Source: Chinchilla lanigera (lineage: Eukaryota > Chordata > Mammalia > Rodentia > Chinchillidae). From it: 64,000 bases of DNA. The DNA is taken from assembly GCF_000276665.1 (NCBI RefSeq), contig NW_004955460.1, positions 4,582,824 through 4,646,823 on the forward strand, given 5' to 3'. Below, piece after piece: positions 12,640 to 25,235 of the stretch. The notes below the pieces were generated by a model. That model had not been told where the DNA came from and did no database searches. It was given only the letters and a program-made list of their open reading frames with translations. The translations under genes and the position numbers were made by a program. The stretch's first letter is position 1. Every line of letters begins with the position of its first letter.

Positions 12640-13270
12640 CATTTGGGTCCTCTGTTTGTGATTAGAATGTCCTTTTGCTTTGGAGAAAACATTCCTCTTG
12701 CTTTAAATATTCAGACTAATTTTCCCCCAGAATTTCGGTGTCCCCTTCCCCTCCCAGTACCCAGCACCCTGTATTCACCAGGCTGGCGTCTGCCCTGGAT
12801 GACTAATCGTCATGGCACCTGGTGCGCTCAGGCAGGCCTGCGCGGCGGCATCGTCGTACCTAGTTATGTCTGCACACCTGATGTTTTATTAACCAGTATT
12901 GATTTTTTTACCCGGGGGACTTTTTTCCTCCTGAAAAAAGGCAACCTTGCAGGAGTGAAAGGCATTGCAGGGATGCATTTCTAATGAACCCCTTCTTTCC
13001 CTCTTTGAGACTCCTCTTTAATGTAGCTTCATGTTTTAAGTGCCCGGACTGAAATTTCATTTTGAGCAATTCCATTTTGATAAATCCTTTTAAATCTTGC
13101 CTTTCTGTAAGGTTATTTTTTAAAGATTGTGCTGCTTGACTGAAACGCTTAGTAGTGCCTGTAAATTTGGGCATTTCATTATAGCTTGCAATGAAGCATG
13201 GTCGCATGCAGTGAAATATGGAGAATTTTGGACTGTTTGAGTAATGCTTAGAGAAATAAAAAGGCAGAAA
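12640..13270. other. Non-repetitive intronic block, possible conserved element
   Basis: This block is less AT-rich than its surroundings, lacks recognisable transposon sequence and includes a CpG-containing segment around 12830-12860 (gcgcggcggcatcgtcgtac). Open frames at 12643-12984 (+) and 12908-13282 (-) show no known family. It could be a regulatory element; only cross-species alignment could tell. Confidence 0.2.
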
Positions 13271-13989
13271 AAAAAATCTCATATTTTAGGTAGTTCTCTA
13301 GTTTCCCCTGGTTTGTTTAGGGTCAGTTCAGAGAAGTAAAGAAACAGTGGGAGTTATGAACTAGTCTTATATCATAAAATGAATATGTAGCTCAACAGTT
13401 ATGTAGTGACAGAAAAGGATTTTGTTGCATTAGAATATAAACATTTATACTCAGTATATGGGAATGTTTATAGAAGCATCCTAAAACTAACTGCTAGTGT
13501 AAGGACACCAGAGGTTTTTCATCTCTCAATATGGCATGGATTTTCCATTCAAAAAATAATACCTTGTTTGTGTGTATTTTTGCATTGCACTTAAATGATA
13601 GCAGATTTATACATTTGCCATAAATTAGGGGGAGTTTCTTAATCATTCCCTTCTGACTTTGGTTCAACTGTGGGCTGTTTGTGCTTTCACGCCTGCATTT
13701 TTAATTTACTGCCTCAGTCCATCAGGCATTGTGTACAGACTGCGTGCACACCATTAGTTGTCAGGAGATGAGGGCCTCATGAGTCATTCTGACAGCTAGC
13801 TTGCACTACCACGATAAAATAGGCCCTCTTCTGTCATTTCCCTGAAGCTGGAAACAAGCCTTCTCCAAGGAATGCATATCTTCCAAGATACTTATTTATG
13901 CATTGAACATCTTGACTTTGAAAACGGTTCTTTTGGTAATTGTGTATTAATAGTACATTAATTAACTGACCCCTCTGTTCTTCTTACAG

Positions 13990-14067
13990 TTTTTGGCACT
14001 GGGCACACATTACGGCAAGGTTTATTTACTTGATGTCCAGGGAAACATTACTCAGAAGTTTGATGTA
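13990..14067 (+). CDS. VPS41: VPS41 coding exon 2 of window (propeller strand)
   Basis: 78 bases, 26 codons, phase 0. The translation runs FLALGTHYGKVYLLDVQGN and ends ITQKFDV, matching about residues 57-82 of human VPS41. The GTHYGKVYLLD pattern, a glycine turn followed by alternating hydrophobic residues and Asp, is typical of a WD40 beta-strand. The acceptor is ctgttcttcttacag ending at 13989 and the donor is GTA|gtaagt at 14068, a near-ideal 5' splice site. It is too short to stand out as an open reading frame and is recognised by homology and splice signals. It joins in frame to the exon ending at 6859 after removal of a 7,130-base intron. Confidence 0.95.
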
Positions 14068-16910
14068 GTAAGTATATGATATAAAATAATGTATGTATTA
14101 AACTTCATGCTAAAAATTTGTACTTCCGAATACTAGTTTTAGCAATTGCTCTTAGTAGCGTAAAGGGGAGAATGCTCAGTATCACTCTGAATTTTATTGC
14201 AAATGCTAAGATTTTTAAAGGTGAACTTATAGAGGGAGTTCTCTATATATTTCTGTATATATGAGTAGCTATGTAAACATACACAGTTTGAGTGTAATCT
14301 GTTATATATGTTTTGGCTGAGTATCAAAACTCTGTGTTAAAAATCTGTTTGTACAATTCTGTTCAATTACAGTTCTTTAATTAATTATAATCATCGATTT
14401 GACTTTAAATGGAGCAATTAGAACAATCCTGTGTGTATTCTTTTTGAATTGTAACAGTGTAGCATGTCCAAGTGAACTGTTATTACAAGAATAAATGCTG
14501 CTTTTCTTAGTGAATGATGGTGCTAATTTACATACTCTGGGAGTTTGTGGAACCCTTGGAGGATGAAGCCTCTCATTTGGTGGCTAATGGCAATTGTAAG
14601 TAGGTGCCTCGTCATCCTGTTGAGATGCCACATGTAATTGAAAATTGATTGATCACCTTTCTGGATCAGTTTATCTCTCCTAAATATATAAAGCTAAAAT
14701 ATTGTATGTGAAGGCTTTGATGGTTTGAATTTTAGAGGATTATGTTGATCAAAAGCAAAGAACCAGATGTTTACATTTTTTTAGTTGGGATTTGGAATCA
14801 ATGATGGAGGACATGTTGAATTTAAAGCTTGATTTTGGTGTTTAAGGTATATCTTAAAAGTATGAGGAATTTCTATTTTTGTGTGAATGGAACTAGGTAA
14901 AAAAGGTGATGAGTTTGGTGGCTAGATACTACTTTTTTAAAGAAAACATAAGCACTTGTTGAAAAATACATCATGAGGTACTAAGTAGTTTATAAAGGAG
15001 GCTACAGTTCTAAAGCTGGCACATTGTGTGACAGAGAAAAGGCTCCCTTGTTTTGCTTGAAAGGAACAGAATCACAGACAGAATCCTTGGGATGGCCTAG
15101 GAAGGGAAGTTTGTGCTTGTGGTGATACATCAGGAAAATTGTGGGTTCTTATTTCACCTTAGCAGCCCTTTCAGGCAAGAGGAATCTGCTATTGGCCTCC
15201 CGCATGCACCTTCTGGACACTGGGCACATGTCTTGATGACCTAAACAGTAGGTCATTAACTGGTGCTGGGCCAGCGCTATTTTTATGGCATTTTGCAGCC
15301 TCCTCACAGTTGAAAAAGTTTGAGTGTATGGGCACTTACACTTCCTGCTCCAGTTTAATCATTCTCTGACTCTGCTTCTAAGTCAGTCTTTTTGATATGT
15401 ATTGTATAAAAGTTGCAGCGAGTAGTTGAAGCATATATTGTTGGTTCCATTGTTGAAAAACAGCCCTGTGCCTACTCAGTCTCAGTGCTTCAGTTATATC
15501 TTCTCTGATGCCAGTTTCATGTCAGGTGTGCCCTTCATCCATCTTCTACAGCTAATTTATGATATCCATTAATTTGCTCAAACCTTTATTCAGCTTTTTT
15601 TTTTCCAAGTCCTGTATATGTGACTGAAAATTAAACTCTCTCTAACTTGGCATCTCTTTTGGGCATGGATGGAGATTGTTTGGTGCTATTTTTATTTATT
15701 TGTTTGAAAAGCTTTTCATAAGGCCTTGACTTTTTCATGGTCATTATCATTTTAGGTAAGTGACAAATTTGAGATTGTCATTGTCTTTTGAAATAAGTCA
15801 TAATCTCAGCTTTCCATTTATGATGAGATTTTTTTTTTTTTTTCCTCTTTCTGTTTCTGATGATGAGGTTGCTTTGTAGGGCTTTTATTATTCCTGTTAA
15901 AGAGGGATTCTTTTAATTCTGAAAACATGGTTAGGAGTTGAATTCAGTAATGTCTTTGGATGTAATGGTTGCCATATTTAATGAACAACTTTTCATTAGA
16001 AGCCCAGTGAGAGAAGAAAGAAGGATTTAAAAAATGAATAAACATCCTTGACTTTTAATTTTTACTTCTAAGTGATAGTAATTTAAAAAGGTGATATAAA
16101 ATAATACCTTACTTGCATAATTTTTTTATTTTCCTAATAAATACCCTTTGAATTCGTCCATTGCATTTATAGTTTTGATTCCAGTAATAAAATTATGAAG
16201 CAGTGGTCTCTAACCCTTATTGATCCATTGGGTTTTGTTTGGCAGAGGTTAGGAGCATCTAGGGATCAACTGTTTAAAAAGGTTTCCTGGATGGTACAGC
16301 ATATGTTAATTAAAATGCTATCACCATTTTTTTTTTAGGTTATGTCTAGATATAGCCAACTCAGACTTACTTGATAAAGTTTCATTTTACTTAATATTTA
16401 GGGTAAAATTAAAATCAGCTTAGTTTGTCATATACAGTGGCTTAAATTGCTGAAAAGTAATCTATATGAATATAGACCAAGCTATATTCTTCTGAACAGT
16501 GGTTATCACTTGCATACAGTTTGTAACATATTACTTCAAAATCCTCAGAGAACCTCAGATTCCTTTTAAATTCCCTCATGATATTTATGCTCATATAATG
16601 TCATTAATAATAGTAGTTACTTTCTCTTTAATAGTCTTCATTTTCTGTAAGATTGTTGATTTAAAACTTCCTAATAAAGAGGATTTTGAAGGAATGGTCA
16701 CATTACAGTGCCATCTCTGTGTTTAATGTCTTGGAGCATTATGGCACATGGTTTAAATATTTATTCCTTTAAATATGCTAGTGGAAGATCAAGGATTCCA
16801 CAGATCCAAATTTCTGCTGTTTTCTATATGTGTTTTCCTTTCATTCCTAGAAATAGAAAATGAGGAGATTTTGTTCTATGAGGTGCTATGGCAGGAGGCA
16901 TTAGGTGCAA

Positions 16911-17067
16911 CTTTTTTTTTTTGGTCTTTTTGAGACACGGTTTCACTATGCTGTTCAGGCTGGCCTTGAACTCACTTTGTAGCTCAGGCTGGCCTCAAAC
17001 TCACAGGGATCCTCCTGCCTCAGCCTCTCAAGTGCTAGGATTACAGGTGTGTGCCACCACACCAGGC
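16911..17067 (-). mobile_element. B1 SINE (antisense)
   Basis: A T-run, then gagacacggtttcactatgc and two near-copies of the caggctggcctt segment (internal duplication typical of rodent B1), then cctcctgcctcagcctctca and caggtgtgtgccaccacacc. Near full length. Confidence 0.85.
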
Positions 17068-17127
17068 CTTAGATACATACTTATAAAATGGATGATCACA
17101 ATCAGGCATGATATTATGTGTCTGTTA

Positions 17128-17290
17128 ATTCGGCCACACTGGGAGACTGAGGCAGGAGGATCACAATTTCAAGCCCAGTCTGAGGGAGGTAGCTCAGTGC
17201 CGAGGCCCTGGGTTCAATCCCTAGTACTGCAAAAACAAACAAAGAAGGTCGCAAAAGGAAAGAAATAAAAAAAGCAAAACAACAAACAAA
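17128..17290 (+). mobile_element. B1-ID dimeric SINE
   Basis: A B1 left part (gggagactgaggcaggagga) joins an ID part (gaggtagctcagtgccgagg ... gggttcaatccctagtactg), followed by an A-rich tail of (AAAC)-type repeats. Confidence 0.75.
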
Positions 17291-17981
17291 ACCAAAATGA
17301 AGTCTTATTGGACATTTTAAGATAAAGATCAAATTTTTGAAATTAATCTCTTGAGGAAGAGCTGAGGTGAAGATTCCCCCAGAACTCAAGATTGCAGTCT
17401 CTTGGTATTTCTGTTGTTGGATTTTATCTGAGATTAAACTGATGTACGCTACTGTTTAGTTGCTGACCTTTGGTCACCCTCTTGTTCTTATGGACCAGAA
17501 TCTCTACCATAACTGAACTAGCTTACACAGGTCCAGATTTTAACGCAGTCCAAATGGGCCCCATGGTTCCTGGTCATTCTGCCTGCCCTTCAGTCTAATG
17601 CTTGTGTCCATGGTTCCTTCCTAGAGGAAGTCCCCAGCAGCCAAGCCTCCCACACTGTGGTCATGGCCGGGGGGGATTCACCTTTCCGATCTTAGTTTCT
17701 TTCTTCCCTCTTTAAGTTTCATGTGAGATTTCAGGTCTTGGGCCTTCCTCTCTTCTTCCCTCTCTTTATCTGGTGCTGTTTGATACTTAGTCAGCAGAAA
17801 TTGATCGTGACACTTTGAAACTTTGCCATGAAGGTTTTTTTTGTTTATTTTGATTTTGTAAATTTTTTTTTTGGTCATTGCTTAATCTTTTAGGAGGACT
17901 TCTGGGAGAGTCAGATCTCTGCTCTTTGATGTATTGGTCATTCCTCATTTCCTTTCTTTCATCTCTTTCTTTTGTTTTCTT

Positions 17982-18157
17982 TTTGTGGTACTCTGTATTG
18001 AACTCGGGCCCTTTCAACTGAACTACATCCAAGCCCTGTTTTGCTTTTTATTTTGAGACAGAATCTCACTAACTCACTAAGTTGCCTAGGGTGGACTTGA
18101 AGCTGCAGTCCTCCTGTCTCAGCCTCCCAGAGTATGTGCAGCACCACTCCAGGGCTC
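17982..18157 (-). mobile_element. ID-B1 dimeric SINE (antisense)
   Basis: gtggtactctgtattgaact is an antisense ID end; ttttattttgagacagaatc then tctcactaactcactaagtt and ctcctgtctcagcctcccag form the antisense B1 half. Confidence 0.75.
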
Positions 18158-18192
18158 CTCATTGTCTTTATAATTAGAAATTTTTACATTGT

Positions 18193-18535
18193 AATCTACT
18201 AAAGACTGAATTTTGTCCCCCACTCCAGATTCATCTGGTGAAGCCCTAACCCTCAGTGTGATGGCGTTTGGAGTTGGGGCCTGTGGGAAATAACTAGGTT
18301 TACATGAGGCCCTGCGGGAAGGGTTCCCATGATGGGGTTAGTGCTTTTATAGGAAGAGGCGGCAGAGAGCTCCCTAGAAGGCTGCAGTCTGTGAGCCAGG
18401 GTGAGGGCCCTCCTAGAACCTCACCATGCCAGTGCCCTGCTGTGGGGCTTCAGCCTCCAGAAGAGGGAGAAAATATGGCTCTGTTGTTTAAGCCACCCGG
18501 TCTATGGTGCTTCATTACAGCAGCTCAGGCAAATA
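18193..18535 (+). repeat. MLT1-type MaLR LTR
   Basis: It resembles an MLT1A/B-type LTR from end to end: ctgaattttgtcccccactc, gaagccctaaccctcagtgt, agtgcttttataggaagagg, then ttgttgtttaagccacccgg and ggtgcttcattacagcagct. No internal gene. The open frame at 18304-18627 lies in it and is not a real gene. Confidence 0.75.
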
Positions 18536-19049
18536 ATTTTGTGACTAGTTCCATGTCTGCGAATGGTTGTGCTTTTATTTCTGTTGTTGGGCTTCTGGAT
18601 TCAGCCTTTGTTCAGCTGCACCACTGACGTTTTGTTGTTTTCTCTGGCATATTAGAATTTATCTCTAATAAAAATGAGCTGCTCTTTCCTTTGTATTGAT
18701 GTATAAGTATTGTTTGGAGGGTCACCCATCTTTCTTTTCATGGTTCACCAAAGGAAATACTTCTGTCTTCTGTTTCTGCCAATATAATCCTAAAAATTTA
18801 AAGTTCCTTTGAGCTTCTTAAATTGTGTTTTAATATTCATACACGTCTCTTTTTATCCCTTATATGGCTTAATCGTCTCTGTGTTATGTCCTCTTAATCA
18901 TATAGTACATTTGTTGACATTTTTGGCCTATTTTTCATTTTCCCCATAGAATTCCTCTTGAGTGAAGTTTCTTTGTATAATTTATCCATATGTCCTTAGC
19001 TCTAAAAGCTTGTAGAACTGATAAAAGTGAGAAATGGATAAAAATTTAT

Positions 19050-19480
19050 TACACTTTCTCATCAGTGGGAGAAAATACCTGACACCCTCAGCTTAAAGAA
19101 CAGGCTTATGGTTTTAGTGGGTTTGGTGCATGTCTGATTGGCTTGAAGGCAGAAATGACATGGTAGAAGAGCATGGAGAAGGAAAGATGCTTACCTCATA
19201 GCAGCCAGGAAGCAGAAGAAGGAGAAACTGGAGAGGGAGATGCAGCCTTCAAAGGTAATACTTCTTTTTTTGTTTGTTTTTTTGGTAATACTTCTTTAAG
19301 TATGAAAGTGACATACTTCTTCCAACTAGGCCTCACCTACGAACTCATCAGTGGATCACTGCATCAGTAGATCAGTGCACTGATGAGGGTAGTGCCCCCA
19401 TGATCCAGTCACCTTCCAAAAGCCCCACCTCTGAATACATGAGACTTTTGGGAACATCTTAGATCAAAACCATAATATGG
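19050..19480 (-). repeat. MaLR-type LTR (antisense)
   Basis: It starts near ctcatcagtgggagaaaata and ends near agatcaaaaccataatatgg. Between are ccagtcaccttccaaaagcc-type segments typical of reversed rodent MaLR LTRs. A T-rich insertion with a target duplication sits inside it (19254-19297). Confidence 0.55.
19254..19297 (-). mobile_element. Tail-only retro-insertion with target duplication
   Basis: The 14-base string ggtaatacttcttt occurs at 19254-19267 and again at 19284-19297, separated by 16 bases of T-rich sequence with (TTTG) character. This is what remains when only the A-rich tail of a SINE is integrated in reverse. Confidence 0.6.
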
Positions 19481-19491
19481 CTGAACTAATT

Positions 19492-19653
19492 CAGTCATAT
19501 TCCATATAATGACATATCAGTGATAGGCTTCATGTACTAGAGTGATGTCATAGCCAGCCTAATTTATGTACATACATGTCATGTTGGCGTAGCCATGAAA
19601 TTGCCTAAAAAATCTCTTAGAATGTATCTCCGCTGTAAAGCGACACATGACTA
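19492..19653. mobile_element. Short non-autonomous DNA transposon
   Basis: The left end begins cagtcatattccatataatg, and the right end is tgtaaagcgacacatgacta, which in reverse complement begins tagtcatgtgtcgctttaca. The ends share the start and spacing of an abundant mammalian DNA transposon with imperfect TIRs. The interior has no coding potential. No clear target duplication was seen; the family is not named. Confidence 0.45.
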
Positions 19654-20722
19654 CAGCTCTAAATCTATAAAATTCTATATGTCTGGAATGTTTTCCAGAT
19701 AATCACAGTTTTATACTGTCCTTTCTTGCATCAGGATTGTTGTGTGTGTATTGTGGGAAAACGTACAAACTTTACCAGCTCTTTGAGAGTTAGTACAGAT
19801 GCTGTACATACATTATTCTTCTGAGCAGCCCAGCTATTTGGGGCTCATTTGTAAAGTGGCCAGTGTGATGTTGGAGTAACTATTCATTGAAAGAATCTTT
19901 GAGCAGATCTGTAAACTTAAGCTAGCTATTGTTGAGCAATAAACCCTGCTTTACTATTGGTCTCGTGGCACTTGCTTATCAGCCAAAAGCAAATAATATA
20001 CGCAGTATGCTTTTCCAGATGTGGCATTATTAATTGGGAAGCAGAGCATGTATCTTTTGATACGATCTAAGTGGTGCATTGTTGGCCCAAAAGTGCCAGT
20101 GCCTGTAATACTTGTCTAAGACTGATTGACAGGTCTCAGATTCTCATGTGCTTAAAGAACCTGTTTTCTATATTTGGGCACAGTATTTTGAGTGATAAGA
20201 GATGTGTCAAATGAGTTGAGAATTACTTAAATGGGAATCATTCTAACTTCAGATACATAATGCCAAGAAAATTCATATTTCCAGTTTTCTACATTTAAAA
20301 ATCTCAAGCTTGTGGATTATTTATAAGTAGCTTGATAACTTTGGTGGCATCTGTACCTCTAAGTGGCTGAGAAAACTTTGAGAGTGAAGGATGCTTCTTG
20401 GATTTCAGAGTAAAGCATCATCCTCACAGAATGTTGTAATATTGGACCCTTTTGTGGTAACTGCATTTGAGCAAATAACCTCTTAAATTGCTAAAATGTA
20501 ATACATCTTTATTGAAGGAAATTACCGTGGTATTTCACTGTATTAGTCAGCTTTTCATCACTGTGATAAAAATATCTGAGAAAACCAACTTTTAAAGGAG
20601 GAAGGTTTATTTTGGCTTACAGTTTTAGGTTTTAGTCCATAGTTGGCTCACTCTAAGTCAGAAAGATCATACAGAAGGGCATGGCAGAGGAAAGCTGCTT
20701 AGTTCACTTGCAGCTGGGAAAC

Positions 20723-20728
<6 letters not shown>

Positions 20729-20763
<35 letters not shown>
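20729..20763. repeat. (AG)n microsatellite
   Basis: About 17 uninterrupted AG units. It produces artefactual Ser-Leu repeat frames on the - strand. Confidence 0.95.
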
Positions 20764-20768
<5 letters not shown>

Positions 20769-20796
20769 CAAAGTCCTGGAGACAAAATATATTCTT

Positions 20797-20890
20797 TTTT
20801 TTTTTTTTTTTTTTTTGGTACCGGGAATCGAACTCAGGACCTTGCACTTGCCAAGCAGACACTTGTGCCGCTGAGCTGTATCCCCTGCCC
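20797..20890 (-). mobile_element. ID-type SINE (antisense) with target duplication
   Basis: A T-run, ggtaccgggaatcgaactca, ccttgcacttgccaagcaga and gagctgtatcccctgccc form the antisense ID body. It is flanked by gacaaaatatattctt (20781-20796) and gacaagatatattctt (20891-20906), 15 of 16 identical. It inserted into the older LTR. Confidence 0.9.
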
Positions 20891-21659
20891 GACAAGATAT
20901 ATTCTTCAAAGTCACACCCTACTAACCTACTTCCTAATAAATCTGTGCAGCTACTGAAGTGTTCAGTGGATCATCCAGTTGATGAAGTGAGACTCTTCAT
21001 GATCAGTTTCTGTCCCCAAAGTCCATCACCTGCAATCAGGCCTTAAGCACAGTGAGCTTTTGTGGGGGATATTTGGATCCCAACCATAAATCTATATATC
21101 AGTCAGAGTTGAAGTAACTAAATGTTTTAGAATATCACTGTGAACTGGGTAGTGGAGTGGGAGTTAGGTGTCTGAAGCCTTCAGATTTATTTTCTTCTGC
21201 GGTAGAGCATACTCACAGTTCTGGTGGTCCTTTTGGTAGAGGGGATCCAGGCTCTTACTGCAAATTAAGAGCGTGAAAAGGATGAGCAAAGTTGAAACTC
21301 AGTAGAAGTGACTGCCTTTGCAAGAGAGATGAGAACCTACCAAAACTGAAACTTCAGGTGAATCCTACAAGATGAATACACATTTCTCGGGTAGTTAGAT
21401 TGGGATAAGAGAAGGTAGTGCATTCTTCCTCTGGAACTGAATCCCCAAAGGGTGTGGGACCTTGATCCCAGACTTTTTATGTATGTAAACATTTTGTATA
21501 TCCTCCTGTAGTTTGAAAATAGGGATATGGGGAGGGGCAAGTGGATACTGAGAAGTGGTGGGACAGACTTCCCCAGCAGGGTTGGCCAAGCAGCAGAGAA
21601 TGGAATATTTCCTGGCTTTGTTTTGACTGACTTGAGTTCAGAGTATTGAGGGAATTTAG

Positions 21660-21775
21660 CCCAGCCTAGGGAACTGAGCAATTTAGCAGGACTGTCTCAA
21701 AATAAAAAGTACAATCAGGGCTGGGGATAGAGCTCAGTGGGAAGGCCCTGGGTTCAATTGCCAGTCCCAAAAACC
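21660..21775 (+). mobile_element. B1-ID dimeric SINE fragment
   Basis: A B1 remnant (agcaggactgtctcaaaata) joins an ID half (ggctggggatagagctcagt, ccctgggttcaattgccagt). The 5' B1 part is truncated. Confidence 0.7.
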
Positions 21776-22159
21776 AGTCCATATGTGTTGTGAGTTGGTA
21801 TTGGAACTGAAGGTGCTGCTTGTGCCTTCTCTGCTGAATTCTTGCAGAGACTGACAGGACTAAACTGCTCCCAGCAGATCCTGCTAAAGGGACAACCTTT
21901 TAATTAGAGAGCTTATCTTGTTTCAGTTTCAGTGGGATCTGGTGTGCTTACAAGGTAACGTGTCCTATTCTTTTTTAATCTCATTACTGGAGTCAGGAAG
22001 AAATCACTGCACATTCTAGGGTCTCCCTGTCCCTGCCCAGTCTTTTGTCTTCTGATGACCCTGCTGTCTTCCGCGCCTCAGCGTTTACTCCCATGTCTGT
22101 GACTTTCACCCTCTGTCCTCTGCCTCTGTTGTTCCCTGTATAGCCTCTGACGCTGCTTC

Positions 22160-22520
22160 CAGCTTGTTCTTCGCCTTGCTGGTTCTTTATATTGCCACCG
22201 CTCCTGTTCACGTCTTTATTGCTTCTCACCTGGGTTATTACAGTAAAACCCGCCTGATCGCTCCGCCTTGCGTCTCTCTGCACCCATCCTTCTCACCGCC
22301 GCCTAAGCAATCTTCTCACAGTCATGCTAGGATTTTGTTGCTCTCCTTTCCGAAAACACTCGGGTGATTCGTTGATGCCTGTGGAGTAAAGCGGCTCTTC
22401 CATATGGCTCTTGGGACTTCTGTGTTGGCCTTAAGAGTGAGAGCCCTCCCACATTATGTGTCCTGCCCCTGCCCCCCGCTGTGTCCACACCTGGTCCTCT
22501 GCATCTGGCTGGATTGTGCT
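22160..22520 (-). repeat. L2 fragment (antisense)
   Basis: ttctcacctgggttattaca followed by cttgcgtctctctgcaccca and a ccgcctaagcaatcttctca segment is the reverse complement of a recognisable LINE2 block. It is old and non-coding. Confidence 0.6.
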
Positions 22521-25077
22521 TTCCTGCCTCTCCCCATAGAGATGCGGAGCGTCCCGTAGACTGTGATGACTCCATGCAGAAGAGAACATACTCAGTATTC
22601 ATGTAATAATTCCTGCCTATTCCTTCATCATATAGTTTCAGATGATGTGCCGGGGATATAACAATGGATAAAATGCAGCCCCGTTCTCCCATCGGCAGAG
22701 TTGTAGCTGTAGTCATGTAGTGATCTGGAAATGACTTAATTTGTACACCAGAGGTGTGGTCGTAGTGCCAGACCACAGGCTCTGCACTCCAACATCTTGA
22801 GAACAGGCCTCACTTGTCTATTTTCTCTTACATTCTCTCCATGTAAGGTAGGGTGTTTGGTAATAGTAATTACTCTTTATTACATGTAACAATTAGTGAA
22901 TTGGTCTCCTTCATTATTCCCTTGCAACAATCTGGTGATGACTTCATGACTTTCTTTTTCTGTCATTCTTTCCTGTGTATCTTTGGTGGCTTTTTGTATA
23001 TGCAAGGAACATATTTGCTCAGTGTAAGAGCGGTTTTTTTTATCCTACTTTATTGAAAACTGTCTGTAGTATTTCATTTCAGGTTATTTATGTACGGAAA
23101 AATGTTTATTCTTTTAACAGCAGTGTTCTAGTAAAATAGATAGTCCCATAATAACGTCAGAACCAGTGCAGTGTTTGGAGTATTTTAATGGCTAGCAAAA
23201 AATGAGTTTAAGCATGCTCAGAATTCTTCACTGAAAATGTGAATATAGGAAGAGAAACTCTGCTGGCTCCTTATCTCTTGCACAGACTGATTTTGATTTA
23301 TATAGAAGGTCTTATGTCTTTTCCTCTTTATCTGCCACATTTAGCACTGTCGACAACCATTCAAGGCACTGTGGGGAGACCAGAATGCACCTTGGCCGAG
23401 ATGCTCATCTAAGCTGTTAAAGAAATTTAACTTTCACTAGCAATAGGTTGTGGGCCTTGCCAGCTCTGGGGAGAATGAGCTCCAGCTCTGCTTTGCTTTT
23501 TATCCATCTCAGTGTGGAGGGCAACTGCAGGGTTTGCCGCAGCCCGGAAGGTGCCTGTTTCGAGCTTGAGCAGTATTTCAGCAACTTGCACATTTAATAG
23601 GGCAAGGTTCATCTTTCCTGTGTTCACCACAGCGCACTTGTATCCAGCTCAGGCCGTGCTGCATGCAAACAGAAAAGGAGATGCGCACAAAAAGCCTGTT
23701 TCTTTCTCCCCTTGAAGGAATGCTTTAATCAGCATCCAGATTGTGAGTAACTGTCTGGAGTACCCGGTCACTGCCTGGTGCCCTGCACAAGCCGTCCTCC
23801 TGCCATTGTCCACGGGGTTGTGGCAGCACAGGCAGAAGATGCAGCTTAACAAAAGGAAAACAGCTCTAGGAATCAGCAGCACGCTGGCTTCTTAGGAGGC
23901 AATCCCTTCCAAATCCTCCCTGTGCTTTCAAAGGTTGTTGGGATTTAGAAGCCCAGCATCCATCTAATAAGTCTTCCGTAGGCCGGAAGGCCGTTCTGTG
24001 ACCCCATGTCTGCTGAGGTTGTCTGGTCATGGCAGGCGTGGTGGCAGGGTGAGCGTCAGAGCCTTTTACCACTCAGGCACACACCGGCCGCTGTGGGGAC
24101 CGGGTGAGGACTGCAGCCTGGCATCATATGTGTGAGAGGAGGTTGCGAATGGTACCTACCTGTGTTCTTGCAAGTTTATAGCATCTATGTCAAACAGGTT
24201 GTGCTCTTGAGGGAGAGATGGGTAAAACTCTTGGATAGGGCAGATTTAAAAAAAAAAAAAAAAAAAAGGAGTATTTAATGTCTAGCAAGAACTGATCTTC
24301 AGTGTTCTCATAAATGTAGGCATTTTAAGCTCAATTGCTAAAACAGTGATGTCACAATGTATGGGGAAATTTTTTTCTTTCCCAAACAACATGACTCTTC
24401 TTCAAAACCTCCTTCCATTGTTTTCATTCCTAGAAGATCTTGTTTCTTTCAGGTTATTTTCAGGATCTTCAGGTTGAAATCATACACATTTATTTCCTAA
24501 CAGGGCAATTGGATTTTTAGGTCATCCCATGGAAGTTACATTTTAGTTGCAAATAAAGGTACCTAATACATTTATTTTCCTATCAAACAGCATTCTTGTT
24601 GTACGAAGTAGAGAATATTTATTAGGACTGCCTGGAGATGCATAAAACAGTGCATTTTGTGTACCTTAAAGAACTCATCTTACGTTGTTGACAGTAATTT
24701 TGGAGTGTCAGGGGATAACTCTGAACCATGCAGCTGCTTTGCATGAAGCACCACAGCTTTGAAGTCACTGGGAAGGAACTGTCTACCAAGCAGGATTGTA
24801 TGGTATTTGGGGAGCATTTGTGAGCAGATTAGAAGCATGGCAGACATCACCTCCCATGATAGACATGTAATTGTTTCATATTATTAAAATAGCACTATTT
24901 GGTGTGCTTAATTTTTAATTACCATACGACTTCCTAAAATACTTTCTACTTAGAAATCAGCTTTGTGTCTATAAATGGGGGTGAACTTTTGAAAGTGCCA
25001 GTTAATAGTAGGTAACAAAGAGCTGTTTGGGATAAAAGGTTATTTCAGTTAAGTCACACAATTGTTATTATTATTCT

Positions 25078-25235
25078 TTTCTTTTTTTTGTTTTTAGATA
25101 GGGTCTTACTGTGCAGTTCAGTGGTGGGTTTGGGCTCACTATGTATCCCAGGCTGGCTTCCAACTCAGGGCGATCCTTCTGCCTCAGCCTCCCAAGTACT
25201 GGGATTACAGGCATGGGCCACCCACCCCAGCTTTA
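25078..25235 (-). mobile_element. B1 SINE (antisense)
   Basis: agatagggtcttactgtgca, ctatgtatcccaggctggct, ctgcctcagcctcccaagta and gggattacaggcatgggcca give a nearly full-length antisense B1. Confidence 0.85.

Larger units (their letters stand above)
6860..13989 (+). other. VPS41 intron, 7.1 kb
   Basis: GT at 6860 and AG at 13988-13989. It contains an assembly gap, L1- and L2-like antisense fragments, short SINE pieces, a local tandem duplication and a TIR-bounded DNA transposon, each listed separately. 11732-12640 is AT-rich with nothing recognised. 12640-13270 is non-repetitive in appearance and flagged as a possible conserved element. 13270-13960 shows nothing recognised. Confidence 0.8.
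20540..21090 (-). repeat. MaLR-type LTR (antisense), split by a SINE
   Basis: It opens with tgtattagtcagcttttcat and ggaaggtttattttggctta, and closes with ggatatttggatcccaacca. These are reversed MaLR LTR landmarks. An (AG)n array and an ID SINE lie inside it. Confidence 0.65.

Noticed and set aside
16888..17268. 126-codon + strand frame with a plausible protein-like sequence
   Set aside because: It is a reading of an antisense B1 followed by a B1-ID dimer, a common source of false frames.
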